A stretch of 64,000 bases of DNA from Isochrysis galbana (taxonomy: Eukaryota; Haptophyta; Isochrysidales; Isochrysidaceae). Each line of letters begins with the position of its first letter. The first letter of the stretch is position 1. The translations under genes were made by a program, and so were the position numbers. The notes beneath the pieces are model-generated. The model did not search any database. It had not been told where the DNA came from and saw only the letters and a program-made list of their open reading frames with translations. The stretch covers positions 1,178,001-1,242,000 of the forward strand of contig CM030933.1 in the NCBI GenBank assembly GCA_018136815.1. Direction: 5' to 3'. Of this stretch, positions 1 through 9,369 are shown piece by piece.

Positions 1-104
1 CTCCTCCCCCACAGCAAGAGAGGAGTAGGGCGGAGGGGATGTCGTAGGCCATGGCGGTGAACCAAGTGCGCATAAACTTATAAGCGCAAAAGCGCGTAAA
101 GCGC

Positions 105-245
105 AAACAAAAAAAAAGCTTCTTAATAATCTCTCCGCGCGCGCGACCCTGCACAACCTCCCTGCAGCCACGCCCGCTTCCCTTATCACCCCTCCACCTG
201 CCTTGCGGCTCGTCCCCTCGTGCTCTACCTAGGGGCTAGGTGTAG
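105..245 (-). repeat. SINE-like repeat end, divergent copy
   Basis: Read on the minus strand, this stretch ends in the tail GGAGAGATTATTAAGAAGC followed by a T run. That tail also ends repeats near 1150, 7710, 17130, 30930, 51290 and 54460. The body resembles 51283-51404 (both contain GCAGCCACGCC-like and GCCTTGCGGC-like blocks). No coding sequence is seen. Family membership rests on comparison by eye. Confidence 0.35.
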
Positions 246-424
246 TAGGTTTCCAGTGGCAGACGGTGTGTACCGGTCCCCGATGGCTTATCGCCCTCCT
301 TCCTTCTTCGCCATCGGGCTACCGGTTTTTTCGTTTTTCTTCTTCGCGCCGGGCGCCGGGCACCTGGTGTCCGGTGTGTCTGTGGGTGTTAATCGGGGCT
401 TGCTAGGAGCAGACAGCCGCCCGC

Positions 425-757
425 TGACCCACTCTCCACTCTCTCACTGGCAGGCTTGCCTGCCTTGCGCGTCCTGGCTAGTCGTGGCCAGCCCATCGCT
501 CCAACCCTCCCTCCCCACCTGGTCGCGACAGGCAGGCACGTGTTGCGTGGGGGGCCCAGAGGTTCAGGAGCGCCAGCGAGGGAGAGGCAGGGGAGGTCAG
601 GGCCGCCCAGCCCCAGCCCCCTGTGCCCCCTGAGCTGGCGCTCCTGAGCCTCTGGGCCCCCCACGCAACACGTGCCTGCCTGTCGCGACCAGGTGGGGAG
701 GGAGGGTTGGAGCGATGGGCTGGCCACGACTAGCGCCGCTCCGGGGCAGCCTCCAGG
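425..757. repeat. Two R2 repeat copies head to head (long inverted repeat)
   Basis: Bases about 478-580 recur almost exactly as the reverse complement at about 633-735, separated by roughly 50 bp. The arms carry GTCGTGGCCAGCCCATCG and TGGTCGCGACAGGCAGGCAC. The same block occurs in R2 copies at 5.7, 16.0, 20.7 and 38.0 kb, so this is a pair of R2 fragments in opposite orientation, able to fold into a hairpin of about 100 bp. Long open frames across it are GC-rich artefacts. No gene is seen in 1-1180. Confidence 0.6.
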
Positions 758-1176
758 GTCCAGGGGCCGCCAGAGGGCAGCTGGAGGCCTGCCGCAGGCG
801 CGCCATCGCGCGTGCCGCAGGAGATGGGAGAGAGAGCGCGGAGAAAGGGGTGGGCGTGAGCGAGGGCTCCGCCCACCGAAAAATCCGTAAGTCCCGCTCT
901 TGTTTACAGGATAAGTCGGGACAGAGTCGGCCGCCCACTCGGAGACACAGGAGGAAGGGGGGGAAAGATGCACCGGTGGGAGGCGCGGGCCACCGGACCA
1001 TATCTTAGCCCTCCACCCCAATCCTCCTAGTGGTGTACAGGGGGAGCCGCCTGATGGCGGGGTGAGAAGGGCCGGGGGAATGGGGGTGTAGAAAGTATGC
1101 TACGTGCTACTTGTAGTAGGTAGTGGTTCCATTCGCCATTCGCCGCAGCGGTAAGAATATTAAAAGGTTTTTTTTT
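758..1176 (+). mobile_element. R1 repeat, SINE-like, complete 3' tail
   Basis: About 420 bp, matched by 7320-7735 and, in reverse, by 17.1-18.1 kb (split) and 30.92-31.06 kb. Shared blocks include GCGCGCCATCGCGCGTGCCGC, CACTCGGAGACACAGGAGGA, a GGCGGGG(T)GAGAAGGGCCGGGG block and the tail GGTAAGAATATTAAAAGG plus T run (1150-1176). It has no coding capacity. The constant tail and variable flanks suit a SINE-like element. No pol III A/B boxes could be identified with confidence, so the class is inferred. Confidence 0.5.
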
Positions 1177-1306
1177 ACAAAGAAGCAAGAATTGAATGAC
1201 AACCCCGAGCGACTATGGGCTGTCCGTTTGGAGGAATTAGGCTATGGCAATTACAATATGCTAGGCCAACGAGACGCCCTTAATCCACATTATGGTTCCA
1301 CCGTCG

Positions 1307-2467
1307 CTAGAGCTCGGTAGCCAGCTCGATTCTGTCCGCAATTTTCTCGCCCATGTTGCGGGACGGGCTCTTGCGCGCGCACCTCTCCTTTGCGCGCTCC
1401 GTCCATTGCGAGGTCCGCTGCAAATAGAAGTCAGGGGCATGAGGCTCGTAGCCAAGGTACACCTCTCCGGCCTTAGACGTGTGCGTTCTCGCGCCTTCAA
1501 TCTGCGTCCCCTCTCCCCACTCGTTGTACGAGGTGATGGATATCGCAAACGGCGTGATGGCCAATGCCGCCTCCCACATCCTGTCATAATAGGCGCCAGC
1601 CCCTCGCGCACGCATGTTGTGGGCATTCCAGGGACGAATACGCGTGTCGTCATATCCGGGTCCTACCGAAGGCACAAAATGCTTGCCTCGGGCCCCAAGG
1701 CGCTCCACGATGGCGTGCCACTTGGCAGCGGTCGCGCCATGCGTGAAGCCATCAGCCGCAAAGTAGGAGTACGCGCCATCGATCCCCGCCTCAATCAAGA
1801 AGTCATCGTCTCGTTCATCGATGTACAGACTCAAAAGCATTGCATCGGCATCAGTCCCGCGCAAACCAGCGAGCACACGTCGCCACTCGGCACCTGCCGC
1901 ATCTCTGCTCCGCTGGTCGTTGCCCGAGTGCTCAAAAGAGACATCATACAAAAAGACGAGCGGCCGGCCACCTGTGGTGTCGCTCCGCCACACAGCCGGG
2001 TGCTGGCCGTAAGTGCGCGCAAGGTAGCGGAGATCGTCGACGATGGAAGCGGGCGTACGCCCACCATACGGCTCCAAGTGCCAGCTCACACCCACTCCTG
2101 CGCTCGCTGCTGCCTCGAGCACTGCGGCCACCCTCTCATCCGTCGAAACACCCTGCGAGTCCCTCGTGACATTGGCACCCTGTTGGCCCCACCACGAGAG
2201 CATCACCGAGTCGACGCCGGCGCGCGCGAGCTCGCTCATCTGCTCAGTTAGTACCGCCATGTCGCCCGACGAGTAGACGCCCCGTGCAGGATAGAACGGG
2301 GAGTGGGGCGCGTCGGGGGGCTGGTGGCGCACACCTGGTGGGAAGCGCAAGTTCATGGAGGTAGTCCAGTGCGGCATGCTAGGGTGGTCCCAATGGCGCC
2401 AGGCGCCGTCGACGGCCGGAGTGCCATACCAAAGATAGAAGGCCGCGTGCACGCTCACACAGGCCAT
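1307..2467 (-). CDS. Glycoside hydrolase family 99 endo-alpha-1,2-mannosidase-like protein
   Basis: Single exon, 386 aa from the ATG at 2467. The sequence follows animal MANEA and bacterial GH99 closely along its length: an N-terminal FYLWYGTP and HWDHP region, then SFYPARG-like FYPARGVYSS, WHLEPYGGR, FVPSVGPGYDDT and RPWN. The catalytic signature SYNEWGEGTQIE lies at about residues 310-325 and keeps both active-site glutamates (NE-W and GE-G). GH99 enzymes cleave glucosylated mannose branches from N-glycans in the Golgi. No signal peptide or membrane anchor precedes the catalytic domain at this start. An in-frame extension upstream (to 2614) has no ATG and runs through a poly-G tract. A further 5' exon may therefore exist. 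Shares a 665-bp divergent upstream region with the translocator gene. Confidence 0.88.
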   Translation of the reverse strand: MACVSVHAAFYLWYGTPAVDGAWRHWDHPSMPHWTTSMNLRFPPGVRHQPPDAPHSPFYPARGVYSSGDMAVLTEQMSELARAGVDSVMLSWWGQQGANVTRDSQGVSTDERVAAVLEAAASAGVGVSWHLEPYGGRTPASIVDDLRYLARTYGQHPAVWRSDTTGGRPLVFLYDVSFEHSGNDQRSRDAAGAEWRRVLAGLRGTDADAMLLSLYIDERDDDFLIEAGIDGAYSYFAADGFTHGATAAKWHAIVERLGARGKHFVPSVGPGYDDTRIRPWNAHNMRARGAGAYYDRMWEAALAITPFAISITSYNEWGEGTQIEGARTHTSKAGEVYLGYEPHAPDFYLQRTSQWTERAKERCARKSPSRNMGEKIADRIELATEL

Positions 2468-2775
2468 CGCGGCTTCTGACGGGGAGGAAAGAAGTCCTGG
2501 AGTGGGACGGCGGGAAAGGGGAGGGGGGGGGGGGGAAGGGGAGCGAGAGAGTAAAGAGTAAAGTAGTTGGACCGCTGTGAAAAGGTTCGGGTGTCTTCCG
2601 TCCCTAAAGTTCAATCTTTTTCTTTTTGCGATCCTCAGTTTCTGGAAAGCAGTCGGAAATCAATGAAAATGGCTGATGAGGAGGGGGGGGGAAGGGAGGA
2701 CCCGTCTTCTCTCTTATTCTTGTCACCTTCCCTCGAAGCTTCTGTGTCGTCGGGCCTGGAGCTCGAGCATCATCG

Positions 2776-2861
<86 letters not shown>

Positions 2862-3131
2862 GAGAGAGACGCGCGTACGTGAGAGAGGGGAGACGAGAAG
2901 AGACGAGAAGAGACCGAAGAAATGAAGACTTCTCCCACGAATCCTCCTGTGTTCGTTCGTGGTTCATTGGTTCGTTCGTTTCTCATCAAGTGAAAGGGTC
3001 ACATTCTTCATAACTCGTGCGACACATCCTCATATCAAGACATTCCTTTTCTGCTGTCACTCTCAGCCGCGTGCCGCGAGTTGTTCCCCAAGACCTACAT
3101 CAACAACTCATAGCTGATCACGCCGGAAGCC
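2468..3131. promoter_or_regulatory. Divergent intergenic region with (GA)n microsatellite
   Basis: Separates GH99 (-) from the translocator (+) and must carry both promoters unless an unseen exon lies here. It contains a poly-G run near 2522-2534 and a near-pure GA dinucleotide tract from 2778 to about 2870. No TATA box is evident. Ser/Leu- or Glu/Arg-repeat open frames across the microsatellite are not genes. Confidence 0.5.
2778..2870. repeat. (GA)n microsatellite
   Basis: About 70 bp of uninterrupted GA repeats, then an imperfect GA-rich extension. It lies about 260 bp upstream of the translocator start codon. Confidence 0.95.
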
Positions 3132-4934
3132 ATGGGCGACGAGGACGGAGGCACGCTTTCTCTCCTGCTCTACTTCGCGTTCTGGTTCCTCGGCAACAAC
3201 TTCTGTGAGAGGACACCGCCCACGCACTGCGCTTCTGTGAGGCGTGATGCTCTCCTCACCTCAGGCCGCTGTTTTCTGCCGCAGAGACTGCAGCCTGCCT
3301 CCCAGCACGTGCGAGGCGACGTCGGCGACGCGCTTGCTTTGCTGCTCAGCTAAGATCACTCTCACCAATTTCACTGCTCTCCTTATGGCAGACAATATCC
3401 AAAACAAGAAGGCCCTCAATGCCACTGGCGGCAAGCACGCAGGATTTGGTATGACTGTGGCTACAGCGCAGCTGGGTGTCGGTACCCTCTACTCCTTCTT
3501 CATCTGGATCATCGGTTACAACTTCTTGCCTTGCGTCGGTTTCGTGAAGCCGACCAAGCAAGCACCGCCCAAAATGTCGTTTGGTGACATCATCAAGATG
3601 CTGCCTGTGGCGTTCTGCTCTGCAGCTGCTCATTCATCATCAGTTCTTGCGCTCAACGCTGGATCTGTCACGTTTGGGCAGATTGTCAAGGCTGCTGAGC
3701 CCGTTTTCTCTGCCTTTGTGAGTGCATCCCGTTTTTAGAACATTCGGCCTGTGGCGTGCGAACATGCTCATGATTGGCCGCCGATTGCGCAGTCCGCTTG
3801 GCCACGTGAATATACATGTGACACCCTCCCATTGCTGCGGTAGGTTGCGATCTTCCTCTATGGCAAGAAAGTGTCGACCGCCAAATTGCTCTGCCTGCCA
3901 CTGATCGTCGGTGGTGTGATCTTCTCTTCATTCAAGCCAGATCCCAATGCAACAGGCATCTTCCCCTATAGGATTGAAGTCGATCTTACGGTGCGCCTGC
4001 GCCTCTCAAGCATGACCAACATGCAGCTTGTGAAGCCCTTGAAAATCGCTGCGTGAGATATGCAGCGTCTTGAGTGCACAGCGATGCGGGTGGTACTGCT
4101 GCTTCACAGCATTATCCGCAGGGGGCCGCTAGGATGTGTCAATGCTGCGGCATCCTCTAGCACATCGCCGTGGAGACGCTCTCTTACCCGTTGATGTGTC
4201 AATGCCTATGGCATTGCTTTCGCCATGACGTAGCTACCGCTTCGCCTAACAAATCGGATTGATTGGCAGCCCGTTCTTTGTACAGGCGCTGACGATGGCA
4301 TCGATTGCCAACCTCTTTGCCGCTATCAAGGGCAACGAGAACTCCAAGCTCATGACGAAGGACCCGAGCTTGAAGAAACGCATTGGAGGTGTCGGCAATC
4401 AATTTGCGATGACTGAAGTGATGGGCTTCTTCATCTCGTTGCCTGTCATGTTCTATCTCGAGGGCGGCGGCTTTTCGAAGTTTGTCTCAATGTGCACCAC
4501 AGCGGTTGCTGCCAACAAGAAGAAGAAGATCGTGGCGTATGATCCGTGAGTGTCAGCTAGCCTCAGCGCATGAGAAGGCGCACCTATGTGATGACATTGT
4601 GGTTTACTTGTTCTTTTGATAGTCTTAGTCCTCTCACTCTCCTCACATGGCTGTCAGGTGGGAGCTGCAGTACAATCTTCTCGCGAGTGGCATGACCTTC
4701 TACCTATACAACGAGCTTGCAACTATGACAATCAAAAAGACCTCGGCCGTCACCGCGTCGGTTGCCAATACCGCGAAGCGTGTCATCGTGATGGTCGTCT
4801 CCGCGGTTGTCTTCGCTGAGACTATGACCTTTGAGGCAAAGGTGGGGGCGTCCGTCGCCATTGGCGGAGTTTTCCTCTACTCAGTCATCGACGACTTGGT
4901 GGGCTCCACAGCGGAGAAACAAAAAACCAAGTAA
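3132..4934 (+). CDS. Triose-phosphate/phosphate translocator family (plastid phosphate translocator)
   Basis: Five exons fit one frame: 3132-3204, 3392-3717, 3844-3990, 4286-4545, 4658-4934, all with GT..AG ends, giving 360 aa. The joined sequence reads FWFLGNNFYNIQNKKALN, then GFGMTVATAQLGVG, SSSVLALNAGSVTFGQIVKA, the basic loop before NQFAMTEVMGFF, and ends with SAVTASVANTAKRVIVM and a charged tail. This matches the drug/metabolite-transporter fold with about ten helices. Family members exchange triose phosphate, PEP or similar for phosphate across plastid membranes. The N-terminus enters the first helix after about 10 residues, so no signal or transit peptide is seen. That fits an outer plastid-membrane or endomembrane location; a missed 5' exon would change this. 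Introns are 187, 126, 295 and 112 nt. Confidence 0.88.
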
Positions 4935-5690
4935 CTGGTCGATTACGTCGATGGCAATGCTCACGCCACCACTCCTACGCATATCGTTGGGGATGCTCTT
5001 CGGTAGGAGTGATGTGCACCGCGATCACGCACCAAATCATCATTAGTTTGGATCCTCTCTACGAGAAGGAATCGATCTTCATCCCATGGGCAAATTGCTG
5101 ATCGGGGTATTGCGAATGGAAAAAGATGCACATTCAACGACGGGACACGTTGCGATTTTCGTCGCGCCATGACGCAAAACCTAGGGCGGTATTGCGCTAT
5201 TGGGTGTCTTGCCCCTACTGCTTCTACTCCCTCGATTCAACCCTCTTCCCTGAAGCCACAGTCATGTTCCTGGGCGGTCACGGGGGATGTGGAGCGGCCT
5301 ACGCATAGGTCGATGCTTTAAAATATGTCGAGGGGGGGGGGGTGCTAGACCGAAAAAGTCGTTTGCCTCTCGGTAGCCACCCGCCCCCATGCCCACCAAG
5401 GAGTACACAAATCGTAGACATTAGACTCCATTCGTTAGCTAAGATGACTACCCCCTTTGTTCCTAGGCTTGCACTGCCACAGACACATCCAAAGGGTGTG
5501 GGGGGGGCAGGCAAGCAAGAGGCAAGAGGGAGCAAGGAGCAGCGGAATATCGGTAAGGCGAGCGTAGGCCACGGTCAATACTTGTACAATTTTTTTTTGC
5601 GAGTTTGGATGGCTGCTGCAGCTGGAGTGCGTCACAAGTTTTGGCCCTTCCTGCAAGTGGCCACATGTTTGGGGGCGCGGTGCTCGCTCT
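4935..5690. other. Intergenic, no gene seen
   Basis: 3' flank of the translocator gene. It contains a poly-G run at about 5331-5341, a GGGGGGG run near 5501 and a T run near 5591. No conserved protein or RNA is recognised. Confidence 0.5.
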
Positions 5691-5703
5691 CTACAAGTAT
5701 AAC

Positions 5704-6020
5704 CCGCCAACTAAGTTTATACTTGGTTGACCCATGGGGGGGCACGAGCCCCCCCCCCCTCTCCACTCCTCCCCTGCCATGGGGGAGGAACCACCCATCC
5801 TCCTGGCATGCCTGATGGCTTGCCAGGAGGCCACTGCCCTACTGACCCACTCCCTTCCCCACAGGCTCGCCCCATTCGCCCATCCTGGCCCCTCGTGACC
5901 AGCCCATTGCTCCAACCCCCCCTCCCCCCCTGGTCGACGGGCAGACAGGTGCAGATTGGGGGCCCCAGAGGCTCAGGAGCGCCAGCGAGGGAGAGGCAGG
6001 GGAGGCCAGGGCCCAGTCCC
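5704..6020 (+). repeat. R2 repeat copy (left of hAT insertion)
   Basis: Starts with the imperfect palindrome CAACTAAGTTTATACTTGG. It continues with GAGGAACCACCCATCCTCC, GCATGCCTGATGGCTTGCCA, a GTGACCAGCCCAT block and GAGAGGCAGGGGAGGCCAGG. Other copies are at 16031-16350, 20706-20890 (-), 22205-22318 (-), 37930-38301 (-), 49437-49806 (-) and, partly, 425-757. No coding sequence is supported. The right end is interrupted by the hAT element. Confidence 0.65.
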
Positions 6021-7284
6021 TAGGGTCTGGTAAGAGTTTCGCGAAATCCCTCCCCAAATTTCTCGCAAAAGTTTTTCAAAAATCCTACGGTGAGCCCCCA
6101 AATTTCCCAAAAGTTTATTCGAAAAAATTTCTTGTATTTTCGTCAGCACCGCGCGCCGCGCGGTGAAATACAACCACATCAAAGAACATCAATAGCTCGT
6201 CGGTCTATCGTCTATCTTACTTACATAATAGTGAAGAACATAATCATAATAATTTATGAGTTCTCAACCAGTTCCTTCTTGCATCAAGCAGCGTGAGAGC
6301 AATCACACCTCAACACTTACGCTCATTGTATCGCAACATGAGCGCAGCTTGCACTTGATCAGCAAGGCTCGCGCTTTGAAGATGCCCAAACATACACTTC
6401 AACAATGAGAAAACGCGCTCACACGAAGCAGAAGAAGGTGTCAAAGAAAAAGTGATGCGAGCTGCCATTGCCCAATTAGGAATCTTAGAGCGGTTGCAGG
6501 CCCACCAATTCAGCACATGCATGTTGAACTCCTTGACGTCCGCGCGGTTGACGACGAAACCTTGCGCTGCAGCCAAATATATTGGCAGCTCTTGCTGCAA
6601 GTTTGTGTCCAAGGAAGGGATGCTAGTAAATGCATGCAAGTTGGAAAGAGATTGAATCCAATTAGAATCAATCATGTGGGCATAAGAAGGATCAAATGCC
6701 CTCAAGAGGCCCATCTCCTTATGTTGACCCTTACAATGATATGGCGATGCACAGTTGTCCGACAAACGATCCCGGAGATATCGGAAGCCACCCTTGACCT
6801 TATCAATTACAATCTTCCATTCGGGGAGTTCACGAACGTCAATGATGGCACGCAGTTCTTGCTCGCTGTCCACGGTGAGATGAGAGCCATCTTCATACTT
6901 GATGGTGTACCTGCTCCCTCGAATCGAATCCAAAACACCGGCGTACCAGCTATTATACGGTGCGTCGAACCACTCATACGTCTTTACTCCTACGCAAAGG
7001 GGGTGGCCTGCACGTACGACACTAGCAAGGTTTGGCATGGTTGCAGCCTCCATTCCTAGCGTGCTTTCTCGGGAAAGGATCTCTTCCAAAGCATCATGCA
7101 CGAGCAAAACCTCTAGGCCATCTCCTTCTAATTTGTATGTGGTTGCACGAAGTAATTGCATATCGAGAGCTGCTGCCAACTCCAATTGTAACATCTTCTT
7201 TTTGGTGGTGAACACCTGACGCAAAGAACGAGTGACGTCCCCCAAATTTCGTAAAAAGTTTCGCGAAACTCTTACCAGGCCCTA
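6021..7284 (-). mobile_element. hAT-superfamily DNA transposon remnant, 1264 bp with TIRs and 8-bp TSD
   Basis: The left end TAGGGTCTGGTAAGAG..TTTCGCGAAA (6021-6046) is repeated in reverse at the right end (7259-7284), with one C/T difference in the first 26 bases. The flanks 6013-6020 (CCAGTCCC) and 7285-7292 (CCAGCCCC) form an 8-bp target duplication with one mismatch, the size typical of hAT. It sits inside a GGCCAGGGCCCAGCCCC repeat context. Inside is the C-terminal part of a hAT transposase. At 1.26 kb it is too short for a full transposase gene, so it is an internally deleted, non-autonomous copy. Confidence 0.85.
6310..7245 (-). pseudogene. hAT transposase C-terminal fragment with Tudor-like insert
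   Basis: An open frame of about 311 codons without a good ATG start. The last 50 residues carry the hAT dimerisation signature (SASCERVFSLLKCMFGHL, followed by QVQAALMLRYN). N-terminal to it, LPNWAMAARITFSLTPSSA is typical of the same domain. Residues about 83-136 (6838-6999) read as a Tudor/Agenet-like module: WFDAPYNSWYAGVLDS, then RYTIKYEDGSHLTVDSEQE. The zinc-finger and first catalytic Asp regions are absent, so it should be inactive. The class is certain; the Tudor-like reading is inferred. Confidence 0.8.
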
Positions 7285-7292
7285 CCAGCCCC

Positions 7293-7735
7293 AGCCTCCT
7301 CTGCCCCCAGAGCTGGCCTCCAGGAGCCTCCAGGAGTCGCCAGGGGCAGCTGCAGGCCTGCCGCAGGCGCGCCATCGCGCGTGCCGCAGGAGAGGGGAGA
7401 GAGAGCGCGGAGAAGGGGGTGGGCGGAGCGAGAGCTCCGCTCACCGAAAAATAGGTAAGTCCCGCACCTGTTTACAGGATAAGTCGGGGCTGAGACCGCC
7501 GCCCACTCGGAGACACAGGAGGAAGGGGGGGAATGATCACCGGGGGAGGGCGCGGGCCATCGGACCATATCTAAGCCCTTCACCCCTATCCCCCTAGTAG
7601 TGCACGGGGGGAGTCGCCTTATGGCGGGGGGAGAAGGGCCGGGGAAGTGGGGGTGTAGAAAGTTTCCTACGTGAGTAGAAAGTAGAGGGTCCACGGCCGC
7701 GTGTGCGGTGAGACTATTAAAAGGTTTATTTATTA
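7293..7735 (+). mobile_element. R1 repeat, SINE-like copy
   Basis: Lies immediately right of the hAT target duplication and matches 758-1176 block by block (GCGCGCCATCGCGCGTGCCGC, CACTCGGAGACACAGGAGGA, GGCGGGGGGAGAAGGGCCGGGG). It ends in GGTGAGACTATTAAAAGG and a T-rich tail. Both the left border of R2 (5693) and this right border are followed or preceded by ACAAGTATAACCCGC. Confidence 0.5.
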
Positions 7736-8099
7736 CAAGTATAACCCGCTATCTAAGAGTATAATCGCCCTACGCCTACAGTCCTACAATATATGGGTAC
7801 GCACGCCACCACCACCACCCCTGCCGCACCTTTTTCACCCCAAAAATTCGTCCCACATTTATTACATAGACAGAACGTTCTTTCACGTTATAAGCGGGTC
7901 CTCTTAAGACCCGCGACAAATTAACAATGCGCGAAAACCCCGACTGACGCGCGCATGTCGGGGCGACGGTGAGCCATGACCGCCCACCCCGCCTTTTGCC
8001 TGCAAGACTGAGTCCGTGTGTAAGCCCGTGAGCCCGTGGGCGCGCATCTCAACCCCTCCCTCCTCCCTCATTCACTCCCTCACTCACAGGCAAACGGTA

Positions 8100-8760
8100 A
8101 TGCACGCGACGAAGCGTGAAGCGTGTCGCTCGCGGAGGGTGGGGGTGACAACGTGAACCTTGGAACCTTGGGGATGGCGTTGATCCCGAGCGACGCACAG
8201 CCGAGGTGGTCGAGAACGAGGAGGAGGAGGAGAGCGATGACGATGAGCCGGTGCGGAGAAGGGCCGGCAAGAGCATCGCCCCGGGCTTCGCAGCTTTCTT
8301 CGAGGAGTCGAGGAGTACGACGACTCCGACAACGACAGCGACAGCGTAAACGGCGACATGGACATGCACGTCAACCTCACCTCGGAGGTCGACGGCCGCG
8401 TCGGCGAGCTCGTGTCTCACAAGGACCTGGAGGAGAGTGCGTCGTCAAGCACACGGGCATCGGGACGATGCACGCGAACATGCAGAAAGAACATGCAGGT
8501 GGAGTTCTTCTGGGTTCTCGGTGGAGCTTCAAAATTCAAAAGACGATGACGCGATGGCGATGGGTTCGGCGAAAGGAATTGCGACCGAGAGACCGAGAGC
8601 ATCGACGTCTAGTCAAGGCGCCTCGTCGAGCTCCTCCGGCTTTCCTACATCCCCTGTCACATCGAGGAGGGGCGGCGCGCGCACGGCGCTCATCTACGGG
8701 CGATTCCTGCGAGGGGCGGGTCGGGGTGGTCAGTGGTCAGTGCTTAGTTAGGGCGGACTT
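8100..8760 (+). pseudogene. Possible decayed coding region (acidic protein)
   Basis: Codon-like stretches switch frame. One frame gives a run of Glu/Asp followed by RRRAGKSIAPGFAAFFEE; the next gives VEEYDDSDNDSDSVNGD and MHVNLTSEVDGRVGELVSH; a third gives VEFFWVLGGASKF. The pattern fits a decayed acidic gene with at least two frameshifts. No family is recognised. It could also be chance open frames in GC-rich DNA. From 7736 to 8099 only a 7-bp-arm hairpin at 7889-7909 stands out. Confidence 0.25.
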
Positions 8761-8939
8761 CCTTGTTGCCAAGGCAGCCGTGTGCCGTGTGCATGCGCTG
8801 TGGGGTACATAAGGTGCTCCGCGGGTGACGTCTCCTCTGCTCTAGGCACCAGATGAAGGTCGGGCGCCCGATAGCGCGGACGGATCTCGGGGGAATCGCG
8901 TGTCATGAAACAACGGCCCCGAAATAACCTTATCGGCCC

Positions 8940-9160
8940 CGCGGCGCGACCGCCAGTTTTGTACTGTTGGAGCCCCAACGCGCTTACAAAGGGGGAGCGA
9001 GGGGGGCGGTAAAACCCACCATTTTCCTCGGCAATTTTTTCTTAGTGGCAGGTAAGCCCCCCAGGGGTTTTTCTTGGGCATCGGAGAACGGTCAAAAAAT
9101 GCAGCCCCCCCCCCCCCCGCATGTTAGTAGTTATACATCAGTGTTTAACCGCCCTAGCAT
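8940..9160 (+). repeat. R3 repeat copy
   Basis: Matches 22335-22560: CTTACAAAGGGGGAGCGAGG-like, then AAACCCACCATTTTC, GGCAGGT(A/G)(A/G)CCCCCC, GGTCAAAAA and a final TTTAACCGCCCTAG-like end after a poly-C run. A shorter piece of the same end occurs at 41590-41635. No coding sequence. Confidence 0.5.
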
Positions 9161-9369
9161 GGAATTTACAATGGAATGGGGAAGCGTTTTGGCGGAACGC
9201 GGGCGGGGCGCAAAAGGAAGCCCAAGCAGCACGCAGTGCGAGGACATTAAAAGAATGTTTTACTGATAGAACAGCACATTACGTATCACTAATGTGTAAT
9301 GACATTTCTACTGATATTGAAACAGATGATGTAGCCCGCCAAGGATGATGCAGCCCCCGGGGGTCACGT

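Noticed and set aside
880-915. R1 copies contain GTAAGT and TTTACAG like an intron (possible introner element)
   Set aside because: The two signals are only about 20 nt apart, too short for a spliceosomal intron, and none of the R1 copies lies inside a recognised gene.
1307-2251. Long plus-strand frame opposite the GH99 gene (1292-2251)
   Set aside because: Shadow of the minus-strand gene, which has clear family motifs; the plus frame has none.
2770-2990. Long Arg-Glu and Ser-Leu open frames
   Set aside because: They are produced by the (GA)n microsatellite in every frame; no flanking domain supports a gene.
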